Assembly (NCBI RefSeq): GCF_040054535.1
Contig: NC_090789.1
Span: 5,448,197 to 5,512,196 of the forward strand
Direction of reading: 5' to 3'
Origin: Antennarius striatus
Taxonomy: Eukaryota > Chordata > Actinopteri > Lophiiformes > Antennariidae
DNA: 64,000 bases
The notes under the pieces were generated by a model, which saw only the letters and a list, made by a program, of their open reading frames with translations, made no database searches and was not told the DNA's origin. Shown in pieces: positions 44,580-56,176 of the stretch (position 1 is the first letter of the stretch; the number at the start of each line of letters is the position of its first letter). Made by a program: the position numbers and the translations under genes.

Positions 44580-45543
44580 TAAGAGGATTTATCATGAAAT
44601 TACTTTTTTTGGTAGTCACCGTTGCATGACTTACACCAAGAGAAAAAAAAAAAGAACTCCCTTTTCTGGCAAAAAAAATTAATTCAAAACTTGAATGCTA
44701 AATGTTAATGGGAATTTAAAACTGAAACGCATAGCCATTGTGCTTTCTTTCTATTGGTGGCAAAGGCTTTGTCTACTGGAGCCTAATTAAATTAAAGTAG
44801 CTGGTAAAGAACATTTGAACATTGCACTTGTCTAAATCCTGGACTTTTGTTTTCGATCCACTTATCACACAGATTAGACCTTATTAACTACAATCTACTT
44901 ACAGAATAATGTATAAGCTTTGGTACATTATCTTCATCTTATTAGATGATACTTTTACCCTTTTAAAAGTACAATAAAGTACCTTAATAAAAGTACTTCA
45001 TGCTACTCCCTAATACATTATAATCCCGTGTTTTATTGCATTATGTGGATCAATAAAAGAACATATTTTCTTACCCTGCCTTAAGGAATCAGTACTCTAG
45101 ATGTTTAATTTTTAAGTAAAACCATGCCATGAAAATGGTTAACAGTGATGTTAAGAGTTTGCCTCTTATTTCTGTGCTACTAGTTTATATTCATCTGGGA
45201 TGTTTGTTGTTTATCATAACTCATCCCAGCTTCGTGCGATCACGTTATTCCAGGCATATGGAGGCAGCAGACAAACTAGTGTTACATCCTTAAGATGTCA
45301 GTTTATCGTTCCTGCCTTCCATCAATCATCGCCATCAGTCAACAGTGAACGAGCTCCTCCACCTAGCGCCTACGCGTTATTATTACAACGACAAAGGAAG
45401 AAAATATCAGAGTAAATAACATTTCAGTAGGACTTTTTAAAAAAAGGTTCTTACAGGAGGTGTCGTGATAGCTCCGGACACTTGTCCTCATACAGCAGAG
45501 AAGCGTTCAGCAGAAAGTTGTGTGATAGTCTACCGTAGGTCAT
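30753..45543 (-). CDS. c18orf21: C18orf21 homologue (UPF0711), RNase MRP-linked zinc-ribbon protein (5 coding exons)
   Basis: Coding exons on the minus strand are 45543-45455, 41018-40996, 40404-40184, 31343-31150 and 30915-30753. All introns are GT-AG and phases join cleanly to 690 nt and 229 residues (human about 220). The N-terminal helix has FLLNASLLYEDKCPELSRHLL. Two CX2C pairs, C54/C57 (FCPNCYQWL) and C115/C118 (ATCHTCST), form a likely zinc ribbon as in Rpp21/Rpr2/Snm1 proteins. Between them is a basic stretch, and residues 130-200 are Ser/Thr/Pro/Lys-rich and disordered. The C-terminus ends in LKHFLSSL, matching the human FLSSL motif. From memory, recent work links human C18orf21 to RNase MRP; the fold similarity to Snm1 fits that, but the role in fish is inferred. 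The gene is intact, with the ERV about 830 bp beyond its stop. Confidence 0.9.
31150..31343 (-). CDS. c18orf21: C18orf21 coding exon 4 (second CX2C)
   Basis: Acceptor TTATCTCAG, donor GTATTT. It starts MATCHTCSTPSRYKG and continues as a Thr/Pro/Lys-rich segment with repeated KTP-type motifs. Confidence 0.9.
32672..32689 (-). other. Candidate alternative first exon in C18orf21 intron 3
   Basis: On the minus strand an ATG opens six codons (MATFVS) that end exactly at a consensus GTGAGT donor in phase 0, the phase needed to join C18orf21 exon 4. About 100 bp upstream is a TATAAA box. It may be an alternative start for C18orf21 or a small nested gene. Chance is possible, since no second exon of its own was identified. 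Confidence 0.3.
32788..32793 (-). promoter_or_regulatory. TATA box upstream of the candidate alternative exon
   Basis: TATAAA on the minus strand in a GC-flanked setting (TTTGTATAAAGCTGG). It would place a start near 32760 and a 5'UTR of about 70 nt before the ATG at 32689. Confidence 0.35.
35571..35682. repeat. Direct duplication of a 41-mer around an AT palindrome
   Basis: The block at 35571-35611 (starting ATTCAACACAGAAAG) recurs at 35642-35682 with one A/G difference. The 30 bp between are only A and T and partly self-complementary (TTTAATTTAAATTAAA). Confidence 0.9.
36375..36700 (+). mobile_element. Degenerate interspersed repeat fragment
   Basis: Begins CCGCCAAGGAGGTTATGTTTTC followed by TGTTTATTTTGCTGGTGTGTCAG, resembling a widespread fish repeat that starts GGAGGTTATGTTTTC. 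The copy is diverged and the family is not certain. Confidence 0.35.
38391..38412. repeat. (TG)n microsatellite
   Basis: Short TG dinucleotide tract. Confidence 0.9.
38770..38827. repeat. (CA)n microsatellite
   Basis: About 29 uninterrupted CA units. Confidence 0.97.
40184..40404 (-). CDS. c18orf21: C18orf21 coding exon 3 (first CX2C)
   Basis: Acceptor TCCTCTCAG, donor GTGAGA. It carries FCPNCYQWLRPDNHRMRLLP and a basic segment, ending SSSVL in phase 0. It is separated from exon 4 by an 8.8-kb intron. Confidence 0.92.
40996..41018 (-). CDS. c18orf21: C18orf21 coding exon 2 (23-nt microexon)
   Basis: Only 23 nt, flanked by CCAACAG and GTAGGT. It is the only segment found that joins exon 1 (phase 2) to exon 3 (phase 1 start). 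It completes a Leu codon, encodes QRTVTDK and starts an Ala codon. Confidence 0.82.
41019..45454 (-). other. c18orf21: C18orf21 intron 1 (4.4 kb)
   Basis: No exon or gene recognised inside. It contains a 13-G run (41732-41744), a 14-C run (43411-43424) and the CA tract at 44503. Unique blocks at 41560-42110 and 43500-43720 have balanced composition unlike the AT-rich rest and could be regulatory, but this is unproven. Confidence 0.65.
44503..44571. repeat. (CA)n microsatellite
   Basis: About 34 uninterrupted CA units within intron 1 of C18orf21. Confidence 0.97.
45455..45543 (-). CDS. c18orf21: C18orf21 coding exon 1
   Basis: ATG at 45543-45541, beginning MTYGRLSHNFLLNASLLYED. It ends in phase 2 at GTAAGA (45454). 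Intron 1 is 4.4 kb. Confidence 0.88.
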
Positions 45544-45900
45544 TTTCACTAGCGCGACTCGTGAAAAACTACAATTCCGTGTTTAAAAAACGGATTGAAA
45601 AAATGTTTATGTGGCTAATAGGGTGTAAATGTAATCTAAGAGTATCCACAAATTAAAAGCTGACGCCAAAACGGGCAATAAATGTTATAAATGTATTCAT
45701 TTAAATCTATATAAAATTACCACCCGGTTGCTACTAAACAGAAACACACGCTGAGTCGCAGGATTCTGACGTCACTCGTGGTGCATTGTGGGACTTTGTG
45801 TAAATCAGTGAAGAAGCTGCTGATAAACAACTTTCGGTTCAGTTATCCGGCTTTGGACGTGCGCAACATGCGTTAACGAAGAAGTTGATGTATGTTTGTT
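45544..45900. promoter_or_regulatory. C18orf21 promoter, possibly divergent
   Basis: Contains ACTACAATTCC (45568-45578), a ZNF143/M4-type promoter element, and a full CRE TGACGTCA (45767-45774), followed by TGCATTGTGGGA. These are housekeeping and bidirectional promoter motifs. A GTATGT donor-like site near 45890 on the plus strand hints at a divergent noncoding exon, but nothing further supports a second gene. Confidence 0.45.
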
Positions 45901-47929
45901 GCTTTTATGCTTGTTTATGGCTTTTATGTTTTATCGCTTTTATCTTTTAATTTTTAAAAAATGTTTTTTAAGTACAGTAATTAGTCCATGGACTTTTCTA
46001 GAATCTTAAAACCCTCTTTTCGACACACGTGCAAAGTCATTGGATATATAAATGGCAATGTGCCGAACGAAACCAAAGATTTATAGGACTACTGATTGTG
46101 GAGGACGAGTTGCTAAACTTCCTCGCTGTTAAAGTTAAGGCAAAGTTGTTTCGAATCTCTCTCCAGTTTTTGTTTAACTGTAACTGCATACCTGTTTATG
46201 TTTACACTGTTTGTTTACACTGCCACAATATTAAAGGTCTTGATATATAGTTTTACAATTTCCACGGTCTTCTTTATATTTATTACCCTATTGCATAGAC
46301 ACATCTGTCTATATAGTATATATGTGGTTATTGTTTATTTTAGTATTTGTGTTGGCTTTCTGTCTATTAAAGTTTGCTGCTTTATGTGCCTTCCAATTGC
46401 CCCTTGGGGCCAATTTTTATTTTTTTTTAACTGAATTGAATTGTAAATTCAGTGACAGAGGAGCACCAAAGGTCATTATAATTTTTATAATTTAAATATA
46501 ATCTATATGATTTAATCTGTACAAAAAACAAAGTCTGTAAAACTGGATGCATCATAAGAAATTCCTTAGTGAAACATCATATATGCAGATGATCTGGTAG
46601 TCTTTACTCCAAGTATCACTGATTTACAGCTGAATAGTCTTTTAAAATCAAACTAAGATGAATTTAATCAAGTAATGGTGAGAGAAAAAAATGAGTGGAC
46701 ATAACACTTAAAATTAATCTGATTTAAAAATGACTTTTGAAAGGTTTCAGCTTGGTTTGCAAACTACTTCGGTCAGTCAGTCAGACTTAATGTCATTAAT
46801 CAAACCACAAGTGAACCAGCAGCAAATAAGACGTCTTTTCACTTAGGAATCGAGTGTTGATGATTCAAGGTTGATTAATTTATTTAGCATAGTCCTTTAA
46901 TTTAATTTGGAATAACCAAGCTCTACTGAATTATTCAATTCAATTGTTTTTTAGGTCTTAATAGACAGTTAGAGTTACTAATGTGTGATGATAATGGGTT
47001 GGGTTAACATCATGACTGTATCCTGCGCATATCAGAGCGTCAACACAGGGTTCCTGAGTCCAAACGCATAAATTAACCTCTGCCAGCCATCTGACAAGGG
47101 CTGGAGGAACCGCCTGTCTTTTAGAACTCCTGCAGCAGCCTATCCGATGACGTTCTTCTGGCGGTGCTAAAAGTGATTTCTGCTGGTAAAAAGAGAACAC
47201 AGAGCTACAAGGTGAAACTGGATATTTGAAGCAGCAGCAGCAGGGAGGAAAACCCTGAGTGCGCAGCCATGGGTAGTCTCCCGTCTGGGGTGCGGATATC
47301 AAGAGAAACAACCAAGTCCTCCATACACCCGGTAGAACACAGACCCAAGATGACAGAACTGAAGTAACAAAGATGATTTCCTTCGTCTGTGCAGCTCCTG
47401 CTCTCCTGGACTCCAAGGATTAATAGCCGGACCGGTGCGTTTTACGCACCTTATTTTCCTGGAATATCTCCTCTGTCTGATGGTATGGCTGTTCACCTTC
47501 TTTTATGACAAATGCTGCAATTTTTTTGGTCAATGAAGGCGATCTTAGCGCCATCAAAGCCTCTCATAGCCTAATTAATCGTGGTTCCACGTGAATTTGG
47601 GTTAAAATAAAATAGGCATCGTTTATTTTGTCTTCATGTGTCACTTATGGAACTTTTGCCCACTAAAGTAAAATATAGGACATTAGAATTACACGACAGC
47701 AAAAGGCGCAACATCCATCTTTTGTTCTACAGGTAATGAAATTAATGTTTTAGAGTGTACATGCTGCTGATTAGTCTGAAAATAACATCTTTAAGGCTTC
47801 CCTCCGCGTCTGTGTCAGTTTATGGAGCGAATGACCTGACACCGTGATATCAGCCGGTCAGTATACAATGTACAAATATTGACGAAGCGAGGTGAAGTGA
47901 GAAGGATTACTCCTCACTTGGTCCGCAAA
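45901..47929. other. Noncoding AT-rich stretch
   Basis: A minus-strand frame of 152 codons (47416-46958) has no recognisable domain and is probably chance. A perfect hairpin GGTGCGT-TTT-ACGCACC lies at 47434-47450. Nothing else was seen. Confidence 0.5.
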
Positions 47930-48224
47930 TAAATCTCTACTTTATCATCCGCCGTCAGGCAGGTGCTCCCACACTGGATGGATGGAGACCGAGCGGCGCA
48001 GCTGCGCGGAGCGGCGTCCGTCAACAAAAACGCATAACGGAGGGAAAAAAAACAACCAAACTCACTGAAAAAGACTATTTTCAGTCCCGTTTTGGAGAAT
48101 CAGACAGACAAACAGATAGAAGAGGCGGCCACGGTTACAAGATGCTCAAAGTACGACCGCATTCTTTCCGCGTCCGTCTTGATAGAATTTTTTTAAAAAA
48201 AAGCTCCAGGACATCGACGCAAAG
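47930..48224 (+). other. CpG-rich candidate 5' exon
   Basis: A CpG-dense block (about 47980-48020) is followed by sequence ending in the strong donor AAAG/GTAAGC at 48224/48225 on the plus strand. This is the usual look of a noncoding first exon. The only in-frame ATG (48142) gives 27 codons in a phase that does not join the exon at 55036, so any link between them would need the first exon to be untranslated. Confidence 0.35.
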
Positions 48225-51200
48225 GTAAGCTGGCGCTTCCCTGTTGAGCGATTCTGAGGTCTCACAATAAATTCAACTAATTAATGCTGATCGTGTGATT
48301 AAAGGGGGGGGGGGGGGGGGTGGGGTGCATCATCAAGCACTTGTGGAATACTTACCCACTGACCCGCTCAGTTTTAAATGAAATTAAATTTATTATGGCA
48401 ATTTGTCATGTAATTTCTAAGCCAGTGTTGCGGTGTTAACGAGTCTGTGACGGCCGCCTGGAAGTATAACACTGCAAATCAAATGGATGGTTTTGCTTTC
48501 GATTTCACAGTTGCAGTCATTTCTAGAAAGCGTTTTACCCTTGGGGGAACTTCCCACCGGCTCTCAGATAATGAAAACCCTCGCACCTGGCTGTATTGTG
48601 CATTACTTATTGAGCCACTGAGGACCACACCTGTCTGCGGACTGGTTTCTCCAAAGGACGACCTCACAGGGAAGCAGAGATATCCCCCAAAGTGTCCTGT
48701 CAGCATCTGCAGGGAGAGGCCAATTCCAGCAAGTAGCAGCCATTGAGCCAGCTATCTCCTCTGAAACACAACACCGGCTCCAATAGTGCTGAGAAGGCTG
48801 GTGTTAAAAGGCACAATGCACTGCGTGCATGTGATTACAGCCAGTTGTGCCTTTTATACCCGTTTGTGACGTAGTCTTGTAATTGTGCATCTCAAAACAG
48901 CTTGAGTTGTTGGTTTTCCTTGACGTACGAAGGTGAATCACAGATACGAATTGGTCTGCACGTGTCATTCTCCTGCAGGACTCCCTGCCTTCGCACATTT
49001 AGCTGCAGTTTAACAGCCAATTTCTAAGTAATGAGTGTAATCATTCACTTGAATTAATAATTAATAGCGATAAGGTCACTCAGTGTGTCAGTTCTTACTC
49101 TGTTTCCTGATAACTGACTGATTTTAGCTGTCGTTTTGTTGTTGTCTTATTAATTTCTGTCTGGCAACTGTTGGGTTTACCTGTCTTCCCACCATGTCTC
49201 AGTGCAAGCATGTGCGCTTGTGGACATATCGAAACACCTTCAGCTGGTGATATGTTCATTCGTCCACTGAGAGTGCGGATGAATAGCCTAATACAGCAGT
49301 ATGTGAGAAAAAACAAGGTCATGGCATCACTCGCACAAAAGAACTTTGTCTCTGTCTCCAGGTTTGAAGTTGAGTTAACTTGGCTTCTTTGGGAGTTGAC
49401 AGACATTCATTCACACGCATTACTTTCAAGGACAAAATCTCGACTCTTATTCTTCACCCACAATCATGAGGTGAAGCGACAAAGATGAATGTACATTTAT
49501 ATACAGCATCTGAAATGCTTATTCCCTCTGAGGAGATTGTTTGTGAAGGAGGCTGAGTCACCCAGCTGTTAGCAGAAGATGCACATGCACAAAAAAAGCA
49601 GTATTTTCAAGAACCCCTCCTGTAAATGTTGTTCTATAGACAAGTGAAAACACTAATGGAGCGTTCTTTGTTTTTTCAGCTTTGTTGCATGTTCCTCTTT
49701 TGTGCCTTTTTTTTTTTTTGACCAAAGGCATAGTCCAACAAATTTTGATAGGTTTCAAATCAAATACGTTTTTAGCCAATGAAAAGATTTGTGTATTTGT
49801 GTGTGTCTGAGCAACACAGCGAGCCTGTGCACTTGCATGAACATTTGTGCATGCACCAACCGTTATGTGTGCTTTTTGACCAGGACTGTCTAGCTTTCAA
49901 CACAATGTATAATCAGGCTGAGGGGAACAAAGATCTTACTCCCACAAATAGTGGTTGTTTAGATCAGGTTGATGCCAGCATCCAGAACAGTGTCTCTTTC
50001 ATAAGACACAGAGGGAAGGGACCCAGAGGAGGGATCAGCTATGGTCTCTTAAAAGGTTGTGTATCCCTAGAGAATAACCCGAAGTAGAACGGCAAGGACT
50101 ATTAAACCCTTCTCAGAATGCGTGCTTTTCAAAATAAAATAATTCGCCTCCAAAGACATTCACTGACAAGTACTGCAGAGCTTCATGTGTGTACGCAGTT
50201 TTTAAAGTCAAGTAAATATCAGTGCAATATTTTTACACCTTCACCATCAAAGGTCACTTTCAAAAAGCTGTTGTGTTTGAGGCTGTGAGGCTAAATCCTC
50301 TATAGATATCTTGTTGCCAGTTAGTTTGTCAGCTCCCCCCAGCCTTGCTTGTAAAGTAAACGGACTCACAACCTTATTCCAGAAATGGCAGCTTTCCCCC
50401 CCCCCTCTCTCTTCACTTGGATTCAAGCCTGCGAAAGTTATCATTCCAAATCCGGTCCACGGACTCAGTGGGCTCAAGCGTTCAGACAAATTTAATATAC
50501 ATGTGTGCATCCACACTGCCATTGCTGCTACATTATGGATGGAACCTGTGTTTTGTTTTTGCCTTAGGAGATAATGAAGAGCCTGAGCCTTGGGTAATTT
50601 GACATCTCAATTTTTTCACTGAGGCATAGGCTCCATCTGATTACAAAATGTTTATTCAACAGTGATATTAATAAGCATAAATTATATAAAAGTTGGAGCG
50701 GTGGTGTTGTTTAAATGTCTTTTGTTTCCTTTGCTTGTGGAGGCAGGACTCATACAGAGTGTGTTTCATTCATCGTGGCTCCAGCTTGACCCATTAATGC
50801 ATTGTTAAGTCACTGATTTGTGTGGATCGATGAGAAACCTTCAAATGACAAGTTTTTCTGAAACACATGCACACCATGTATCCATCACACTCTGTGCAAT
50901 CATTGTCCTGATTATGGAGAATAAGTGGGAGCAATTACTCACCGTCAATACTTCAACTACAAGTCCCATTAATTGAACCCCATTTAATGCATTTCATCTG
51001 GCAAAGTCGTTTCAGTCCCGTCAAAGCCCATTGGTGCAGCGGTAATGAAAGGCAATTTATGTAAACGATTTAATGTAGAACTGGGGTGGCCTCTTTCTAC
51101 AGTCTTGTCGCCGTCAGCCGTGTGCAACGGTAAGCCATCCATTATTAGTCACTATTTTTGTCAAGCGTCCCATATGAAAGCAGGGATGCACTGTGACTTT

Positions 51201-54200
51201 GATCACAAAAGGAGCCACTATCTAACGCCTCGAGTATTTGATGTACGACATCAGCTCTTTTTTTTGACAGCGTACTTCAAAAGGATCATTCCCAAGTGTT
51301 ACGCAGCCTTTTAATCTCCTCTCTGATAAAATTTCCGTGCAATTCCAATGCACATTTTCACCTCTGAAGCTATTAAAAATCTTCTGTCTGACCCAGCATA
51401 CATCCGCAATCCATGCTGTGTTATAACATTTTTCTCTCACATTTTTCAATCTGAATAGGAAATGGGTTAAATGAATGTATTTCTTCTCCTGACCCTCTTC
51501 TACTTTCTTTTTCTTATTTGCTTTTTTTGCTTTCCTTGTCCTTCAGCCTCTTTCATCCGTCCTCTTGAGTTCATCTCCCTGTAGTCTCAAATCTAGGTTG
51601 TACCCATTTTCGTGCGAGGAGCTGGGAGCGAGAAACATACATGAAATCGACTCGCCATACTGCATCACAAAGAGAGAAGTCTGGCTGAAACAGCGAGGCT
51701 GATGTAAGCGTCTTTACAAAGACTCTGGGATTGGAGAATGAAACCGACAGAAATATGCATCACCTCAGAAATCTTGGTTGAATGTCACAGAAAAAGGGCT
51801 TTGGATTACTTTTGTCTCATTCTGCCTGTTGATTTTGCTGCTGCGGATATTATTGTATCTGTGAAGCCATGACATTTGCAGACTTTTGTTTGGGATACGA
51901 GACACAGTTTAGAGTTCACCCAGCGGTGACCTTTCTACGCCTGTTATATACCAGACTCCCTGAGAGAGAAAACGAGTAGAAAAAAAAGAGGGTGTTTTGG
52001 GAAATGATTGCATGTCTTTTTGCCTTTTTGATTGCAAACTGCGTCCTTTTGAGACACATAGACAGCTTAATCACCAGCTTGCACTCACCCATTTCTAATG
52101 TTACTTCACTCCAATCATTCTGATAATTTTTCTTTTTGATACGTAATGGACAACCAAAATAATGATCTCATTTATTCCCTCTGACACTCTTCATTTCTCC
52201 CGCTGGTCTTTGATAGGAGAACATTGCAGACAGATCTTTTTTTTTTTCTTTTTTTTTGAGGATGAAAGACTAGTGGTTATTATCCTTCTTCTCAGGTGAT
52301 GTGAGCAAGAAGAGATTTTTTCTCATGCTGGATATGCAGTTGAGAATGCCAACCCCTCTTCAGAGGTGAAAAATGCTATTTCAATTGGCCAGGTGATGAA
52401 TGCATTGTCTCTGTAGGTGCATCACCCTTAGGGCGCTTTCTCTTTCTCACCCTTGTTAGCTTTCTATCACTATTTCCTTCATTCCATTACACCCCCCCCA
52501 TCCTCTTTCATTTTCTTGTGATGTCCTTCAACCATTATTTCTTTCTCTTCCTGTTGTTTTCTTCCATCTGTACCCACTTGTCTTGCACAGGGGATCTTTC
52601 ATAAATGACTTTATCTCCCCCCTTTCCCCCTCTCCTTCTCTCCCCCCTTTCCCTCCTCATCTCTCTGCCCCAGTAGATAAGCTGTATGTCGGGCTGGGCT
52701 GAAGGTGACCTCTTGGCTGGGCCCGGGGCTGCAACACAGGACATGGGTCCTGCCTCTCCTCCCCGCTCGTGTCTTGTGTTGCAGCCAGTGGAGCTGCCTC
52801 CCCTCTTCCTCCCCTTCGTCTTCCCCCGCATCCCTGCCGCCCTGCTGGTCCATCTATTCTACATCCAGCTGCTGGACTGAGCTTCCAGGAAAGATTCCAC
52901 CAGCCTTGGACCTGTCGACCCTGCTCCCCACCATAATCCTTGGTTACTGTCCTGCTGTAGTTATAAAAATTAGCTTCTTTTCAAAGTCAGTAAAGAACTA
53001 AATATGAAAGAAATGGGTTGGAATGTTGTATATTGTGTTCTTTTTCCTATTGGCTGTGTGGTTTCTCACTGAATTCCAAATATTTCTCATGCCTTGCCAA
53101 CCGTTGCTGAGGTAATCTTGTTGTATTTATATTTTAAGATCCTTTTTTATTAATTTTTTAATGCTTTTTTTCTGCAGTTTTGATTCCGTGATCTAAGCAT
53201 TCTGGTACCTTCCATAAAAGCATCCTGTGAAACAACACCGCTCCTTAGACGGGCTTTTGAATGCATCCCAGAATGTAGTGGGGGTCTTCTCTGAATGATC
53301 ATTAACTTCAGAACATACGGGTGTGTGAGTTTTTAGGTAATTGTAGAGATTTCAAACAGACTCCAAGTGATTTGTGATCTGCGATCATTTTGCATTTATA
53401 TGGTAATAATTTTGCATCCACGATTAAACAATCTGTCCTGGAGAGTTGTGTCTTGCAAATTAAAAGAAATTGTCTCTGCTTAAGAACAGAGTGTGTTTCC
53501 TTATAACTACTGTACCTCTAGCTTGTGTGAAGTTGAATCTTGTATGTCTGCCACACATCTACCTTCAAGTCATGGGAATCTTTCTTTTTTTGATGAGTGA
53601 CGGTGATTTAAGTCGAGCCAACACTTTCCTTCTCTTTATTCCGACCCACGCACATTCCAGCGAGCTGGAGTCAGGCCTCTCCCCCATCATCGGTGCTCGG
53701 ATCATCCCGTGCTGACAAAAAGTTGCAGAGTAAAAATCAAATTTGATTCTAACTTCACCGGGTGTCGTCTCTTCCTCCCTTTTCATGTCTGTTGTGTTAG
53801 ATCATGGTGGAGAATGATTGTCTTCATATATCCATGCACCACCATTGGTCTGGTTTTGTCAGCCCAAATCTGTCATCTGGACATTCAGTCGACCACATAT
53901 GAAGGAAAGTCTGGAAATATGCTTATCCTCAGAGATTGGTATTCAAGCTTTTTCTTTTCCACAGCTCTGTAGAATCTAAAAACATGGTAGTAATGTAATG
54001 GTAAAAGGGTCGCAGCGGGTCATGTGGTTTGGGCCTCTGGCAGCTGATTGTGTCGGTCGATCAGGGGCTTCTCCTCCGTAGAGAACGCTTCAGATAAGAG
54101 TTGGGCATTAAAGCCACTCGTCTTTAGCCCTTCTTTTCCCTCAGTGTTCACCGTTAAAATTCAATACTTGTTTTTGGTCGTGTCCTATCAAGCGTACAAC

Positions 54201-55035
54201 TGCAGCTGTGAGATAATAGCTCTCCGGTGACATTTGCACCGTGACATTTATGAGCAAAGAGTGGATTATCATCATTTTGAAACTGTAAACAAGAGTCAAA
54301 GCAAAGACCTTAGGTTTTTAATGAGCCGTCCCTTGAATCAAATGAAGCTCTTCTGACTTTCTCAGGCAAGCAGTAGCTCCTGACAGGGTTAACATTATCA
54401 ATGATGTACATCGGAGCTGTGCAGGGCAAACAGGCTTTGGTTTCCTGAACCCCTCTAAATGCCTCCTTATCTTCCTCTCCAGTTTCCAAATAAATATCAT
54501 GGAGGAACAGGCTTGACAGCGACCTTTGTCTTTGACCTCATCTCAATAACAAGAGAAGATATGAAGGAGCAGGCAAGATGACAGATTTGCAGCAAGACGC
54601 CTCCTGTGACTTCTAACCCGGTATTGATACTTCAACAAGTCAGACTTAACCGAGACAAAAAAAAAGAAAAGCATGCAATAAGGAATCAGAGGAGAGCAGA
54701 GAGGCAGCGGCGTGAGCAGAGGTGTGTTTGTGCACATTAGTTGTGCTTGTTTTGTACGTGCCCACCTCTGTAGTAATGGTGTGTGCATGCACCAGTGTGT
54801 GTGCACGTAAAGAGTAAAGAAAATGAAGCCATTTTCTGACAGGGATGTCACTTGATTGGAATGTAAATCTGGGTATGGGTGCATGCTGCTTCCAATCTCC
54901 CCCCACCCTTGTTGTTTACCACAGAGACTGAAAGGAGGCTGTGTTGTGAATTCTGTTGGCTGATATTGGCTGACTGTCTTTGCCACGTGTTTGTTCAGAT
55001 GTCTCGGCTGTAATAATATTTCTTTTCCGCCACAG
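48225..55035. other. Noncoding stretch, possible long intron
   Basis: Includes a 17-G run (48304-48320) and pyrimidine-rich patches (about 52440-52680). No coding exon was recognised. Blocks at 51000-51300 and 51600-51760 are of mixed composition and may be regulatory. If the flanking candidate exons are real, this is an intron of a plus-strand gene. Confidence 0.35.
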
Positions 55036-55084
55036 CATATTTTTGTGACATACCACCTGGAGAATTCTATGGTCCAACCTTGAG
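55036..55084 (+). CDS. Candidate 49-nt coding exon, gene not recognised
   Basis: A pyrimidine-rich acceptor (TTTCCGCCACAG) and a consensus donor (TTGAG/GTAAGC) enclose 49 nt. Only one of the three frames is open, reading YFCDIPPGEFYGPTL between split codons (phase 1 in, phase 2 out). The peptide looks non-random, with Cys, PPG and aromatic residues, but I cannot assign it to a family. It may belong to a plus-strand gene with very long introns, or be a chance pairing of splice-like sites. Confidence 0.35.
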
Positions 55085-56052
55085 GTAAGCTACAACTGAA
55101 ATGATATGTTATTATGGATGTGAAGCTTTTCTGGTCTCTGCAAGATAAACCCCCAACCACTTCAGACAACTTTCTTTCTTTCAAGTTTGAATGTTGAAGA
55201 TTGACATTTTGAGCATGAATGATTATCTGGTATGCTATGTTTGAGCTACCGCTAACAGTGTTGATGCCGCTTGAATAGCCTTGCTGTATCCATAACTAAA
55301 AGAAAAGTGATATCATAACTTTTTAAAAAACTTTTGATATATATCTAAATGAGGTGTGATGTTTTCATTCATTTTTTCACACAGCTGTCTCCCCGGTACC
55401 CCTCTGGTGTCTCACCCTTTTAATATCCCTCTGCAGGTTCCCTCCATTCCTTCCTTGTTACCTTCTTTGTGCACTTATGTCTGTTTCCTACCATCTGTGA
55501 CAGTGTTCACTGTATTTCAAGTAATTTTATTATGCTGCTTGTTTTATTTCCCTTTGGATTATAAATTTATAAAGTTTATTTCTATAGTGGCTCATTTGTT
55601 TCATAGATTTTATTTGTATGCTTTTAAGAATTCTTTCATTTAACCGGAAACTCAAGACTAGGAAATTATTTTATTTTGCTTTAATTTAATTTAATTGATT
55701 TAAAATTGTTCATCAGTGTTAATTTTAAACTCCAAAATTTAACCTTCCATCTCAGTCTTGTGTGTCATCATAAGTCCTATTCTGATCCATTGGCATGTGT
55801 AATTCCCTTCTTCTTTCTGGTGTCCACAATTTTTTTTTACATTTTTGGTCCAATTTTGAGAATCCGTTAATTACCAAAATGAAATATGACACTTACATTT
55901 AGTAAAGTGAGCGGGACAGGGAGTCACAGATCTAACAGATTGCAGGGTCTTAACAAGGATTTGCTGTGCCGCATATTTTTTCCACATCAGTTCACTTTGT
56001 GTCTGATAAAAGCGGTTCGAGATTGAGAGGGAGATACACTCCCCTGCACACG

Positions 56053-56176
<124 letters not shown>

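Noticed and set aside
46958..47416. 152-codon minus-strand open frame
   Set aside because: No domain, irregular composition and no promoter or splice context.
48142..48224. 27-codon coding start joined to the exon at 55036
   Set aside because: The phases do not match; the joined frame would hit a stop at once.
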